A stretch of 33,998 nucleotides of DNA. It comes from Planctomycetota bacterium. Lineage in GTDB: Bacteria; Planctomycetota; Phycisphaerae; WQYP01. The notes under the pieces are model-generated. The model saw nothing but the letters and a program-made list of their open reading frames with translations, was not told where the DNA came from and ran no database searches. Shown piece after piece: positions 8,608 to 17,800 of the stretch. Position numbers and translations under genes: made by a program. Within the stretch, counting starts at the first letter, position 1. Each line of letters starts with the position of its first letter. The stretch covers positions 1 to 33,998 of the forward strand of contig JAKAVA010000005.1 in NCBI GenBank assembly GCA_021827645.1. Direction: 5' to 3'.

Positions 8608-9678
8608 ATGCGATATGCAAGTATTATGGCGGGGGGATCGGGCACTCGGCTTTGGCCGATGTCCACACCCGCAGAGCCGAAACAATTACTTCGTTTTATC
8701 AACGGCCGGTCGCTCCTGAGCACATCGGCCGGGCGGCTGATGGGACTGGTGAATCCGGAAAACATCTATGTCTGCACTTCCAATGCTTATGCCGACAAAG
8801 TACTGACCGATCTCCCTTTCCTTTCGCCGGAGCGATTGCTTGGTGAACCCATGGGTCGTGATACACTCAACGCTGTCGGCTTTTCAGCGGTCATAATCCA
8901 TAAGGTTGACCCCGAAGCGACTCTGGCCATTCTCACAGCCGATCATCTGATCACACCCGTCCTTGAATTCCAGCGCACCCTTCAACAGGCCTTCGATTTG
9001 GCAGAAAAAATGCCGGACTATCTTTTTACCTTCGGAATTACGCCCACCTTTGCCGCTACCGGATTCGGCTACCTGGAGTGTGGCGAAGTCATCGCGAATC
9101 ATGCAAAACGAGTGGTAGCCTTCCGTGAAAAGCCCGACAGTGCCGTCGCGGAAAATTACCTCCGAAGCGGCAGGCATCTTTGGAACAGCGGGATGTTTGT
9201 CTGGAAGACCGCCACGATTTTAGATCAAATCCGTATCCATCAGCCGGAAGCGTATGCGGGGCTCCAGAAGATTGCCGATCGCTACGGTACCGCCGATTTC
9301 GCGTCCACAGTCGCGAAGGTTTATCCCATGCTGCCGAAAATCAGCATTGACTACGCGATCATGGAAAAAGCTCCCAAAGTCGCAACAATCCCGATGAGTG
9401 TGGACTGGCTGGATGTCGGCAGCTGGAGCAGTTACGCGCAAACACTCACGCCCGACGCCGACGGAAATCGCGCCAATCAGGCTGATCTGCTGGCGATTGA
9501 CGCTCACGGCATCGTAGCGGTTTCAGATTCGCGACATCTCGTGGCCGTTGTAGGAATCAGTGATCTGGTCGTGGTGAACAGCGGAAACGTGACCATGATC
9601 TGCCCGAGAGATCAGGCTGAGAAAGTGAAGCTGCTCGCCCAGGCGGCGCAGAAGGCATATCCCGATGGATACAAGTGA
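8608..9678 (+). CDS. manC: Mannose-1-phosphate guanylyltransferase (GDP-mannose pyrophosphorylase)
   Basis: Makes GDP-mannose from mannose-1-phosphate and GTP, the donor for mannosylated polysaccharides, glycoproteins and GDP-fucose. The 356-residue protein is the short form without the C-terminal phosphomannose isomerase domain. The nucleotidyltransferase signature MAGGSGTRLWPMS (residues 7-19) with PKQLL, the segment EPMGRDT (80-86), TADHLI (110-115), FREKP, WNSGMFVWK, IDYAIMEK and DVGSW are all in the family order. The ATG at 8608 follows GGAAGGA by four bases and places the signature right at the N-terminus; the frame is open further upstream but that part is not family-like. The gene overlaps ruvX by 14 bases. 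ManA and ManB are not in the window. The GDP-mannose probably serves the cell surface. Confidence 0.92.
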   Translation: MRYASIMAGGSGTRLWPMSTPAEPKQLLRFINGRSLLSTSAGRLMGLVNPENIYVCTSNAYADKVLTDLPFLSPERLLGEPMGRDTLNAVGFSAVIIHKVDPEATLAILTADHLITPVLEFQRTLQQAFDLAEKMPDYLFTFGITPTFAATGFGYLECGEVIANHAKRVVAFREKPDSAVAENYLRSGRHLWNSGMFVWKTATILDQIRIHQPEAYAGLQKIADRYGTADFASTVAKVYPMLPKISIDYAIMEKAPKVATIPMSVDWLDVGSWSSYAQTLTPDADGNRANQADLLAIDAHGIVAVSDSRHLVAVVGISDLVVVNSGNVTMICPRDQAEKVKLLAQAAQKAYPDGYK

Positions 9679-10102
9679 TAAACCGGTGATGCCGGTAAGG
9701 GTGCTGGGAATTGATTTCGGCTTGCGGCGGATTGGACTGGCCCTTGGTGATACGGTATCCCGATTGGCAACGCCATTTGACTGTTTGGAAGGCCTGACCG
9801 ACGCTGACGCGGTCGCCGCCATCACAAAAATAGCACATGATGAGCAGATCGCGATTCTCATTTGCGGTGTGCCGCTTAATGACGACGGATCTCCCAACGC
9901 GCAATCTCGCCGGACATCGGAGTTTATTGCTTTATTACGCTCAGTGTCCGGTATCAATGTGCTCCCGGTGAATGAATTTCTCACCACCTTTGAAGCCGAA
10001 AATCTCCTGGCGGGCAATTTTACGTCTGGCCAGAAGAAGAAGCGCGTCGATGCTCTGGCCGCAGCCAGAATCCTGCAGGCTTACTTAAATTCGCTCCCTT
10101 AG
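9665..10102 (+). CDS. ruvX: YqgF/RuvX family RNase H-fold nuclease (putative pre-16S rRNA nuclease)
   Basis: A small RNase H-fold protein of 145 residues, the usual length for YqgF, which takes part in 16S rRNA 5'-end maturation; an older label is Holliday junction resolvase. GIDFG (residues 15-19, metal-binding Asp17), GVPLNDDGS (68-76) and the C-terminal KKKRVDALAAARILQAYL (with Asp129) are clear. The central motif, normally DERLTT, reads NEFLTT here: Glu104 is kept but the flanking Asp and Arg are replaced by Asn and Phe. The start at 9665 lies inside the last codons of manC, a 14-base overlap that suggests translational coupling. A second ATG eight codons later (MPVRVLGIDFG) is also possible. 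Stop to stop distance to the convergent queD is four bases. Confidence 0.88.
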   Translation: MDTSDKPVMPVRVLGIDFGLRRIGLALGDTVSRLATPFDCLEGLTDADAVAAITKIAHDEQIAILICGVPLNDDGSPNAQSRRTSEFIALLRSVSGINVLPVNEFLTTFEAENLLAGNFTSGQKKKRVDALAAARILQAYLNSLP

Positions 10103-10106
10103 GGCT

Positions 10107-10511
10107 CTATTTCGTCCGCGGTCTTTTACTCTCCGGGCCCCAGTAAATGCATCGACTGGTGCACGTTTCTGCCACCGTGATGCTGCTTAAATTCGGTAGC
10201 CGTGGCGAGAGTCTTTTCCATATCCATCGGGCCAGATGCTCGCTGGTGGGGTTTTCCAGCCCCGGTATCTCGTTAAGATATCGATGATCCAGTTGATCGT
10301 GCAGCGGGGCAAAGGCGGTCTTAAGATCGCCAAAATCCATCAGCCAGCCCGTCTCCGGATCGACAGTGCCGGCGACTGCAATCTCGATGCAGAACGAATG
10401 GCCATGCAGACGCGAACATTTGTGATCGGCGGGAGCCTTGGGCAACCGATGTGCCGCTTCAAATCGGAAGTCTTTCCGCAATTCAACCGTTATGGGTTCC
10501 TGTTTTTCCAT
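10107..10511 (-). CDS. queD: 6-carboxy-5,6,7,8-tetrahydropterin synthase / PTPS family protein (QueD)
   Basis: Converts 7,8-dihydroneopterin triphosphate to 6-carboxytetrahydropterin in the queuosine/7-deazaguanine pathway. The 134-residue protein matches the T-fold PTPS/QueD family. The zinc ligands are His21 in FEAAHRLP and His36 and His38 in LHGHSF. Cys32 in HKCSRLHGH is the candidate catalytic cysteine and its spacing is of the QueD type. DFGDLK, LDHRYLN, PTSEHLARWIW and the Glu of VAETCTS (residue 115) follow in order. I chose the ATG at 10511 because upstream residues are not family-like; there is no Shine-Dalgarno site. No other queuosine gene (queC, queE, queF) is present here. A tetrahydrobiopterin-type PTPS is the alternative, but the Cys spacing favours QueD. 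Confidence 0.88.
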   Translation of the reverse strand: MEKQEPITVELRKDFRFEAAHRLPKAPADHKCSRLHGHSFCIEIAVAGTVDPETGWLMDFGDLKTAFAPLHDQLDHRYLNEIPGLENPTSEHLARWIWKRLSPRLPNLSSITVAETCTSRCIYWGPESKRPRTK

Positions 10512-10586
10512 GGCGGGGATTCTACTTGAAGCGGGCCTTGCAATACAGTCCGCGCACCGGCTGGTGTGCCGCCGCCCAGCTAGGTA

Positions 10587-10609
10587 GCCATCGCACACAA
10601 GGCGATGGC
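10587..10609. other. Hairpin between the GH3 gene and queD
   Basis: GCCATCGC (10587-10594) and GCGATGGC (10602-10609) form a perfect eight-base-pair stem with a seven-base loop. It lies downstream of the GH3 stop and upstream of the queD start, both on the minus strand. No T tract follows, so an intrinsic terminator is doubtful; it may stabilise an RNA end. Confidence 0.4.
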
Positions 10610-10689
10610 GCGTGGGCCACCTATGTCAGCGATGACGCCGGCCACTGTCGGCGGCAACGGTTCGCTTTCGGTCAGGCTACCGCCCCAAA

Positions 10690-13260
10690 TCATTTCGCGA
10701 CGTGTACCACGGCGGAAGCCAGAATATTCCTACTCGAATCGCCAATCGCCAGTTCATAATTACCCGTCGGTACAACCCATTTGTTGTGCTCGGAACTGAA
10801 ATACGCGAAATCACGCCATTTTAAATTCAAATGCGCCGTACCCGTCTGCCCCGGTTTCAGTGATACGCGGGCAAACCCCTTGAGCGTCTGAAAGCAGCGA
10901 TGCCGACGATCCACCAGCGGCCGAATGTAAAGTTGCACCACTTCAGCACCGGCTCGCTTGCCCGTATTGGTAACCGGAACCCTTACATGGACGACCATAT
11001 CTTTTCCGCTACCGAACTGCTTGACCATCGGCTTTCCAAACGAAAAGCTCGTGTACGAAAGCCCATACCCGAAAGGATAAAGGGGTTTAATGTGGTAATG
11101 GTCAAACCATCGGTAACCGACATAAATTCCCTCGTTAAAAATAACCTGCCCGGCATGGCCCGGGAAATGTCCGTAGGCCGGTTCATCCCGCCAATGCCGG
11201 GCAAAAGTATCGGGAAGACGTCCACTTGGGCAGATCTTGCCGAAGATAATATCCGCAACGGCCCGATTACCGTTTTCACCCGGATACCACGCATCGACAA
11301 ATCCTGCAATTCGGTGAATCCATGGGGCGGTAGCGACAGGGGCGCCGGCATTGAGTACGACGATCGTGTGTGGATTGATTCCCGCCGCCTCGCGCAGATA
11401 TTGATCCTGCGGCCCCCAGAGATGGAACGTATGATCAATCCCTTCATGTTCAACATTGGGGCCGTAACCCATGCAGGCAATGACCACGTCGGCTTTGCGC
11501 AGAATTTGCTTCTCGACGGCAGTCAGTAACTCATCGCCCTCGGGTACCCAGCCGAACTCCATCTCGGCATTCCAATGCTTTCCGAAATATTCCACCTTCA
11601 GCCGATAAGTCTTGCCGCCTTGAAGGCGAATGCCGACGAGTTTCTGCGTCATGGCATTATCCCAACGACCGATACGGATAACGCGCCGATGATTCAATAT
11701 CACGCGGCACGGATCGGTCGCCGACGCTTCGAACAGATACGTACCGGTGGATGGGGGCGTAATCGAACCGGTCCATCGAACCGAGAAGTGCCCGTTTTCA
11801 TGGTGCGTTGGAACCGGATAAAACTGTCCCCAGTTAAAGCCAATCCGTTGATCAATCCGCGTCATGACCGGTTTCCCGGCCAATCGGCTGTTATCGTAAT
11901 ACTGTCCCAAGAGTCCTGGCTTCCCGTCCGGAGTATGAAAATCCCCGCGGCCCCAGAAACGGGCCATTTTGGCATTGAAGGGTATCCGCACCACGCGTAC
12001 GTGCGGGCCGGCCGCTGCACGCAAAGCCGCAAGCATACTGATGGGATTAATAATCGATGGAGCGTAGGCGCTGCCGCCGCCGCACCATATCGCGGGTGTC
12101 GCCATCGGACCGATCACGGCAATCGTCCGGAGGCTCGAGCGATGCAGCGGCAGAATGCCATCTTTGTTTTTCAGCAGTACCGTCCCCTCGGCAGCGACCT
12201 TGAACGCCGTGGCGGCCGACCGTGGATTATTGAGCGGGATGCTCTGCTGCTCCACACGCTTTTTCATGAAGCCCATGGCAATCATCATGCGGAGTAATCG
12301 CCGCACATGCTCGTTGATCTGGTGTACCGTGATGTCTTTTTTCGTGATAAACGCATCGATGGTCTTGTAGTTGTAATACTGGTTGTTCGGCATTTCCAGG
12401 TCCAGCCCCGCCGCCATGGGGCCGCGGGTGGCGTGCGTCGCACCCCAGTCGGACATCAACACTCCCTTGAATCCCCACTCATGTCGCAGCACATCCGTCA
12501 GCAGATAGTGACTGGCCGTGCAGTAATAGTCGTTAACCCGATTATACGCCGCCATGATGGTCCAAACGTGGGCATCGCGAACCGCCGCTCGAAAGGGGGG
12601 CAGATAAATTTCCTGCAGTGCCCGTCGTGTTACCGTCGCGTTGATAGTACCGCGTTGTGTTTCCTGTTCGTATGCGCAGTAATGCTTGGCACATGCTGCC
12701 ACACCCATGGATTGCAGACCGATGATCCACGGGACTGCAATTCGGCTGGTCAGAAAAGGATCTTCGCCCAGGAATTCAAAATTTCTGCCCGCCTGCGGCT
12801 CCCGCATGATGTTGATACCCGGCCCCAGAATAATATTGACCGCACGCGCACGTGCGTCGGATCCCAATGATTGCCCCTCTCGCATCGCCAGTTTCGGATT
12901 CCAGGTGGCGGCCAGGCATACCGAAGCTGGGTACGCGGTCGATGGGCCGTAGACGCGCACACCAATCGATGCGTCACTCATATTAAGCCTGGGAATACCA
13001 AGCTTTTTTACCTGTCGCGTACACATGCTCCCATTTCCCGCCAGAAGATGTATTTTTTCCTTTAAGGTCATTTTGGCCAGGAGCGCATCGGCTTTCGCAT
13101 TGATTTGTGCAGGGGAAAGGCCGGTCAAAATGCATTCTCCTGCAGTCGCCCCCATTGCTTTGGATGCCGCTGTAGTGGCGGTAAACGATATGGCCGCCGC
13201 AAGTCCGCATGCGGCGAGAAAACGAAAGAATCTGCGGGAACGAGTTACAGTAGTTTTCAT
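10690..13260 (-). CDS. Secreted GH3 beta-glucosidase with inserted PA14 domain and C-terminal Fn3-like domain
   Basis: An 856-residue glycoside hydrolase of family 3, expected to release beta-linked glucose or related sugars from oligosaccharides or plant glycosides outside the cytoplasm. The N-terminus is basic (VTRSRRFF) followed by a hydrophobic signal segment to about residue 40. The GH3 N-terminal barrel has KHYCAYEQE (192-200) and VLMSDWGATH (267-276), where Asp271 is the expected nucleophile. The C-terminal sandwich domain is interrupted at about 455-590 by a PA14 domain (GLLGQYYDNSRLAG, VRWTGSITPPSTGTYLFEAS). NVEHEGIDHTF near residue 620 carries the candidate acid/base Glu. The chain ends with a fibronectin-III-like domain (VPVTNTGKRAGAEVVQLYI). 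ATG 13260 has GGAG four bases before it and fits the signal peptide. Substrate cannot be told from sequence. Confidence 0.9.
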   Translation of the reverse strand: MKTTVTRSRRFFRFLAACGLAAAISFTATTAASKAMGATAGECILTGLSPAQINAKADALLAKMTLKEKIHLLAGNGSMCTRQVKKLGIPRLNMSDASIGVRVYGPSTAYPASVCLAATWNPKLAMREGQSLGSDARARAVNIILGPGINIMREPQAGRNFEFLGEDPFLTSRIAVPWIIGLQSMGVAACAKHYCAYEQETQRGTINATVTRRALQEIYLPPFRAAVRDAHVWTIMAAYNRVNDYYCTASHYLLTDVLRHEWGFKGVLMSDWGATHATRGPMAAGLDLEMPNNQYYNYKTIDAFITKKDITVHQINEHVRRLLRMMIAMGFMKKRVEQQSIPLNNPRSAATAFKVAAEGTVLLKNKDGILPLHRSSLRTIAVIGPMATPAIWCGGGSAYAPSIINPISMLAALRAAAGPHVRVVRIPFNAKMARFWGRGDFHTPDGKPGLLGQYYDNSRLAGKPVMTRIDQRIGFNWGQFYPVPTHHENGHFSVRWTGSITPPSTGTYLFEASATDPCRVILNHRRVIRIGRWDNAMTQKLVGIRLQGGKTYRLKVEYFGKHWNAEMEFGWVPEGDELLTAVEKQILRKADVVIACMGYGPNVEHEGIDHTFHLWGPQDQYLREAAGINPHTIVVLNAGAPVATAPWIHRIAGFVDAWYPGENGNRAVADIIFGKICPSGRLPDTFARHWRDEPAYGHFPGHAGQVIFNEGIYVGYRWFDHYHIKPLYPFGYGLSYTSFSFGKPMVKQFGSGKDMVVHVRVPVTNTGKRAGAEVVQLYIRPLVDRRHRCFQTLKGFARVSLKPGQTGTAHLNLKWRDFAYFSSEHNKWVVPTGNYELAIGDSSRNILASAVVHVAK

Positions 13261-13313
13261 AATTCTCCATCTTTCCGGCTGATGCCACCGCATAAGACTT
13301 ACACTCGATAATT

Positions 13314-13342
13314 AGGATATTTGCGGCGCAGGATTTCTGCAA
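13314..13342 (-). promoter_or_regulatory. Possible sigma70-type promoter for the GH3 gene
   Basis: On the minus strand, TTGCAG (13342-13337), a 17-base spacer and TATCCT (13319-13314) precede the GH3 start by about 55 bases. The spacing is ideal and the -35 box is good (four of six matches). Confidence 0.4.
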
Positions 13343-13543
13343 GCCAGAAATGGAACTCATCTTATTTAAACCTGATGTGATGAAGGTGTTTCGCAGCGTT
13401 AATCAGGAAACGATATCCGCACCCGCCGGGCTTACGGCAGGCCCGGTCCGTGACATAAAGGTGCCGGCGTTCAGTTGGATCAACATTAATTTCATTCTGA
13501 GCGACAAGCCCCAAGAAAGCTCAAGCGTCGCACGCAGCGAAAC

Positions 13544-13567
13544 TGGGGCCGATTTGTTTCGGCCCCA
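13544..13567 (-). terminator. Candidate terminator hairpin downstream of the Met/His-rich lipoprotein gene
   Basis: TGGGGCCGA (13544-13552) and TCGGCCCCA (13559-13567) form a perfect nine-base-pair GC-rich stem with a six-base loop, about 80 bases after the lipoprotein stop on the minus strand. The following bases on the minus strand are only weakly T-rich (GTTTCG), so termination efficiency is uncertain. Confidence 0.45.
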
Positions 13568-13648
13568 ATTTCTCATCGTTGGAATAAATTCACAGCCACT
13601 TGTTGGCTACGGGAGTAGCCCCTTGGAGTAAACCGTCGAATCTTGTGT

Positions 13649-14557
13649 TCACTTCATCGGGTGCTTACGACGTCCTTTATGATGCCATTTCAGATGGAGC
13701 CCCATCGGCATCATCCCCGGCAGAATTCGCACGGCTCTGAGCCCGATGAGTTGGCCGGTTTTCGGACTGTAAACAAATTGATATAGACCTGGTTTGATTC
13801 CCATGGCCATGGCGGCTCGTCGCCACATCATCATGGCGTGTCGGCGATTGAAACGCATACCAGGCCGCCGCATCATCTTCATCTTCCGCATCGGCCCCAT
13901 TCTTCCATGTCGCATGCCCATGGCTCGCATCATCATTGGAGCCAAGGGATGGGGCGGATGCATAGGCAAAGCTGTCACTGCTCGAATTGGTGGTGGTTCT
14001 TTCACATGCCCTTTCACATTGATGCCCATGAGTTCCCAACCATTGGCAAGCACAATGGAATTCTTGCCGCGGGAGAATGGATTGTTGAAATTAGCCACGA
14101 ACGGCTTGCTGAAGTCCGGGAGATAGATAATTTGCAGCATCATCATGTGCTGCGGCCGGGTGATCGCCATCTTCATCGGTGGCATTGGTCGGCGATGACC
14201 CATAGGTCCGCCGTGCCGGCCGCGCCATTTAGGCATCATGCGTCGCCCATCGCGGTGATGATGCTCCGCACGATCGTCCTCATGCCCCCAATGTTGATGT
14301 TCCATTCGGCCGCGCATTGCCATACCGGGTCCGCCCGGCGGCATGCCTGGACCATGGCGTTGAATCAATACGTGCATCGGGGTCGGCATCTCCGTCACCA
14401 GTAGATACGGACTGGACTGATAAAACCGGATACCGCTCACGGCCGGGTTATTGGCGTCCGCTACGCTGACCGGATGAACACTGACCGACGCACACCCGCC
14501 GATAAGCCCCACGCTGCAGGTGAGAGAAGCCAGAATAAGCCATTTCATTTTTTGCAT
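13649..14557 (-). CDS. Met/His/Arg-rich predicted lipoprotein of unknown function
   Basis: I do not recognise the family. The 302-residue product starts with a lipoprotein signal peptide (MKWLILASLTCSVGLIGGC; lipobox LIGGC, Cys22). A more ordinary core (GIRFYQSSPYLLVTEMP, then IIYLPDFSKPFVANFNNPFS, GWELMGINVKG, and GIKPGLYQFVYSPKTGQLIG near the end) is interrupted by two low-complexity segments, about residues 70-140 and 195-255. These are packed with Met, His, Arg, Pro and Gly, with runs such as HMMM, HHH and MKMM. I count about 39 Met and 21 His in total. Such Met- and His-rich stretches are known from copper- and silver-handling envelope proteins, so metal binding is a reasonable guess but unproven. 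ATG 14557 has GAAGGAG nine bases upstream. It follows the giant repeat gene by about 200 bases on the same strand. Confidence 0.75.
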   Translation of the reverse strand: MQKMKWLILASLTCSVGLIGGCASVSVHPVSVADANNPAVSGIRFYQSSPYLLVTEMPTPMHVLIQRHGPGMPPGGPGMAMRGRMEHQHWGHEDDRAEHHHRDGRRMMPKWRGRHGGPMGHRRPMPPMKMAITRPQHMMMLQIIYLPDFSKPFVANFNNPFSRGKNSIVLANGWELMGINVKGHVKEPPPIRAVTALPMHPPHPLAPMMMRAMGMRHGRMGPMRKMKMMRRPGMRFNRRHAMMMWRRAAMAMGIKPGLYQFVYSPKTGQLIGLRAVRILPGMMPMGLHLKWHHKGRRKHPMK

Positions 14558-14761
14558 AGGGTGTTACTCCTTCGAACAGCCAAAATCCAAGTATGCGCGG
14601 CGCAACCGCCGTCTGTCTATAAATACAAACTCGCCATCCCCCTGATAGTTGCAGTTCATCCGGATTTATACGATTCGCGCAACCAATGGAGCCATAAAAA
14701 AGTGGATAGGGAAAAGCGAATCCTGTCCCGGTTGAAAGCGAAATGACACTCGCACCGGGGA

Positions 14762-14845
14762 TTATGCCGCCGCATTACGCCTCCGGCGACGAAGCAGTAG
14801 TAAGCCACCCCCTACCGCCAGTAATCCAAGTGAAGCCGGTTCGGG
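14762..14845 (-). other. PEP-CTERM protein-sorting tail of the giant repeat protein
   Basis: The last 27 residues are a textbook PEP-CTERM signal: the tripeptide Pro-Glu-Pro (codons at 14837-14845), a hydrophobic Leu/Gly/Ala segment, then five consecutive arginines and a short NAAA end. In known systems such tails are recognised by an EpsH/exosortase-type membrane protease. Confidence 0.92.
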
Positions 14846-17800
14846 AGTCGGTGTTCCGTTTAACACAATGGAACCATTGTTGTACGCAAGCGTGCCGAAG
14901 TTACCTGCGAAATTGGTGTTGAACGTTCCGCTGGAGAGGCCGACGAAGTTGAACAGGGTATAGGGCCCGCTTAGCGTGGCACCCGGAGCCAGCGAAAGAT
15001 CGAGCGTCACATCCGGCTGGATGGTTAGTGAGCCATTCGGAATACTGAATTGACCGCTCTCACCAGTGCTCCCAAGTTGGATGTCAATGGTACTTCCGGA
15101 GGCCAAGATGACATTGAGCGGTGATCCGTCATTGTTTTGTGCGGTAAATACGCCGCCCGGCGCAATGACCATCGTACCGCTGTTGGTCCATGATGAATTC
15201 GGATCGACATACAGGTTAAGTGTGTCCCGGTTGAATATGTGAAGAGTACCGGTGTTGCTGAAAACGGCTGAATTCAGGTTGGTAATGTTACCGGTCACGG
15301 TGGATGAACCCGCATTGATCACGCCCTGATTGGTAAATTCCGTCAGTGTGATGTTATTTGTGGCGTTGGCGGCGGTGTCATTAATGGAGCCTGATGTCGC
15401 CAGCGTGAAAATGGTACCGGCCGGGCCGTTGATAAAGGCGTTGGGCCCGGAAAGATTAATAGCATCGTTGAAGGTCTGTCCGGTCTGCACACCGGTTTCA
15501 GGATTGCGGTAATCGGCGATGTTGAGACCGGACCCGTTCCCCGCGAATGTCAGGTTGTAACCATTGGAAATCATTCCCACAGCGTTATTCGAAGAGTTGG
15601 CTATCGTCAGCGAGGCGCCGGGATTGTCGACAGCAAAACCGGACCCCAGTGCCACATTTTGGAACGTGACGTTCTGATTGGAGCTGATGTTCAGATATTG
15701 CGCTGTGCCATCTTCAGCGGTCACCGTTCCGCCGATAATGGTACCGCCGTTGGAATTCCATGGATCGGTGGCGGTGAAGTTTAAGGTGTTGGTCGTTGTG
15801 GCGCCGGTGTCACTGTTAATCAGCGTGCCGGTAAAATAAACCGTGGCACCGTTCGGCATAAACACGCCGTTGGTCGCCCCGTCATCAGCCATGCCGACAT
15901 CGGCGGGGTGGAACGTACCGCCAAGATTGATCGTGTCCCCTGAGTTTGCGGAAATGGTACCCGCATTTGACCAGTCGCCCATGAATGTGAGCATGGCACT
16001 TCCGCCGGAAGAATCATTGGTGCTAATAGTGCCGCCGCTCAGATTGCTCCACGAGGTCACAGGATTGTCATTTCCAATCACCAGATTGTTGGCACTGGTG
16101 CTGCCGCCGAATACCGATATGGTACCGCTGTTGGTGAAGTTTTCAGGATCGATGGTAAGGGTGTTGCCGCTGACAGAAGAATGACCATTGCTTCCTGCAT
16201 CGATGGTACCACTGTTGATCATGTTTGATCCGTTGAGTGCGTTGTTGCCGTCGCTCGAGTCGCTGTAGACATTGCCGGATAGCTTCAGCGCTCCTTTTGA
16301 CACGGATAAGTTATCACCGGATCCGGAAAGATAGAGCGTGTCGGTCAGGCTCTGATTGATGTAATTCGGATATACAGCCAGCACATCATCATATTGCAGA
16401 GTGAAATTGGTGCCGGATAATATGATGCTGTGGCCATTGGTATCAAGCCCCGTCGGTGCTGATGATGAATTATCGATATTCAGCGTGTTATTGGAACCGG
16501 CGATCTGCAGATTACTCAGCAGTGTGACATCTTCCAGCTCTCCGCCAGCGATGGTCAGATATTCAGTCCCGGACGAGTCCTGCGCCATCAAGTTACCGCC
16601 GATGATGGTTCCAGTGAAAGTCCAAGTTCCATTGCTTGTCGCATGGCCCGAGGTGCTGGTTCCCGCTCCGGCAAAGTAGAGGGTATTCGGGGTGACATTA
16701 CCAGCGACGGTATCGGAATTGATCAGCGTCCCCGTGATATTTACGGCCGCCCCGCCGGGAGCAAATATACCATTGGTTGCTCCGTCGTTGGCCATCCCCA
16801 CGCTCGCGGGACTGAATGTGCCACCGAGGTTGATCGTGTCACCCGCGGCGGCGGAAATCGTACCTGTGTTGGACCAATTGTCCAGCAGTGTGAGGGTGGC
16901 ACTGCCTGGCGATGTCTGGCTGCCACCGGCTACCCCGGTCGTGATGGTTCCTGCATTGGCCCAGGTCGTTGAGCCGTTGCCGTTACCTATCTGCAGAACA
17001 GACCCGTTGTAAACGGTCATCCGTCCATCTTTGCTGTTGTTGAAGGTGGTGGGGTCGACGACCAAATAACCGCCGGCGGTGGTTGAACCGGCATTGATCG
17101 AGCCGCTGCTGGCAAGCAACACACCGAAGATACTGTTGGGGTTGTAAGCGCCCGATTCCGTTCCGTCGATGGCGGCACCTGAAGCGAGACTAAGATTCTC
17201 TCCTGCATCGACATTAGCATCAGCACCGGAAAGATTAATCGTCACATCGGATAAGGTTTGCCCGATGTAGGCGCCGGTTACTGTATTGGAAGCATCATTA
17301 AAAGTCAGATAAGCGTCGAAACCGGAAACATCAATAGCCTGTCCACTGGTTATAAGCCCGTTTGCCTGTCCACTTCCGGCACCGTTGATAATTTCAAGCG
17401 AAGAATAATTATTGGGTAGGTTAAAATTACTACCTAATGTTACATTCTGGAAGCTGCCGGTCTGTTCATAACCGATATTAAGAAACTGGGTACCCGTCGA
17501 ATCCTGGGCGTAAATGGTTCCGCCCTGAATCGTTCCGCTACTGAGATTCCACGTTCCATTGCTGGTGACGTGACCGGTGGTGCTGGTGCCCGCACCGGCA
17601 AAGTAAAGGGTATTCGGGGTGACATTGCCGTTCACGGTATCGGAATTTACCAGCGTGCCGGTGACATTGACGGTGGCTCCATTGGGTAAAAACACGCCAT
17701 TGGCGGCGCCATCATTGGCCATGGCTACACTGGCAGGATTGAATGTGCCGCCCAGATTGACCGTATCACCCGCAGCAGCCGAAATGGTGCCAGTATTGGA

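Larger units (their letters stand above)
13261..13648. other. Gene-poor gap between GH3 and the Met/His-rich lipoprotein gene
   Basis: About 390 bases without a convincing gene. It holds the likely GH3 promoter next to 13320 and a GC-rich hairpin at 13544-13567. A 93-codon frame on + (13350-13631) runs through the hairpin, has no ribosome binding site and is not credible. Confidence 0.5.

Noticed and set aside
13350-13631. A 93-codon plus-strand frame
   Set aside because: No ribosome binding site, no recognisable product, and it runs through the GC-rich hairpin at 13544-13567.
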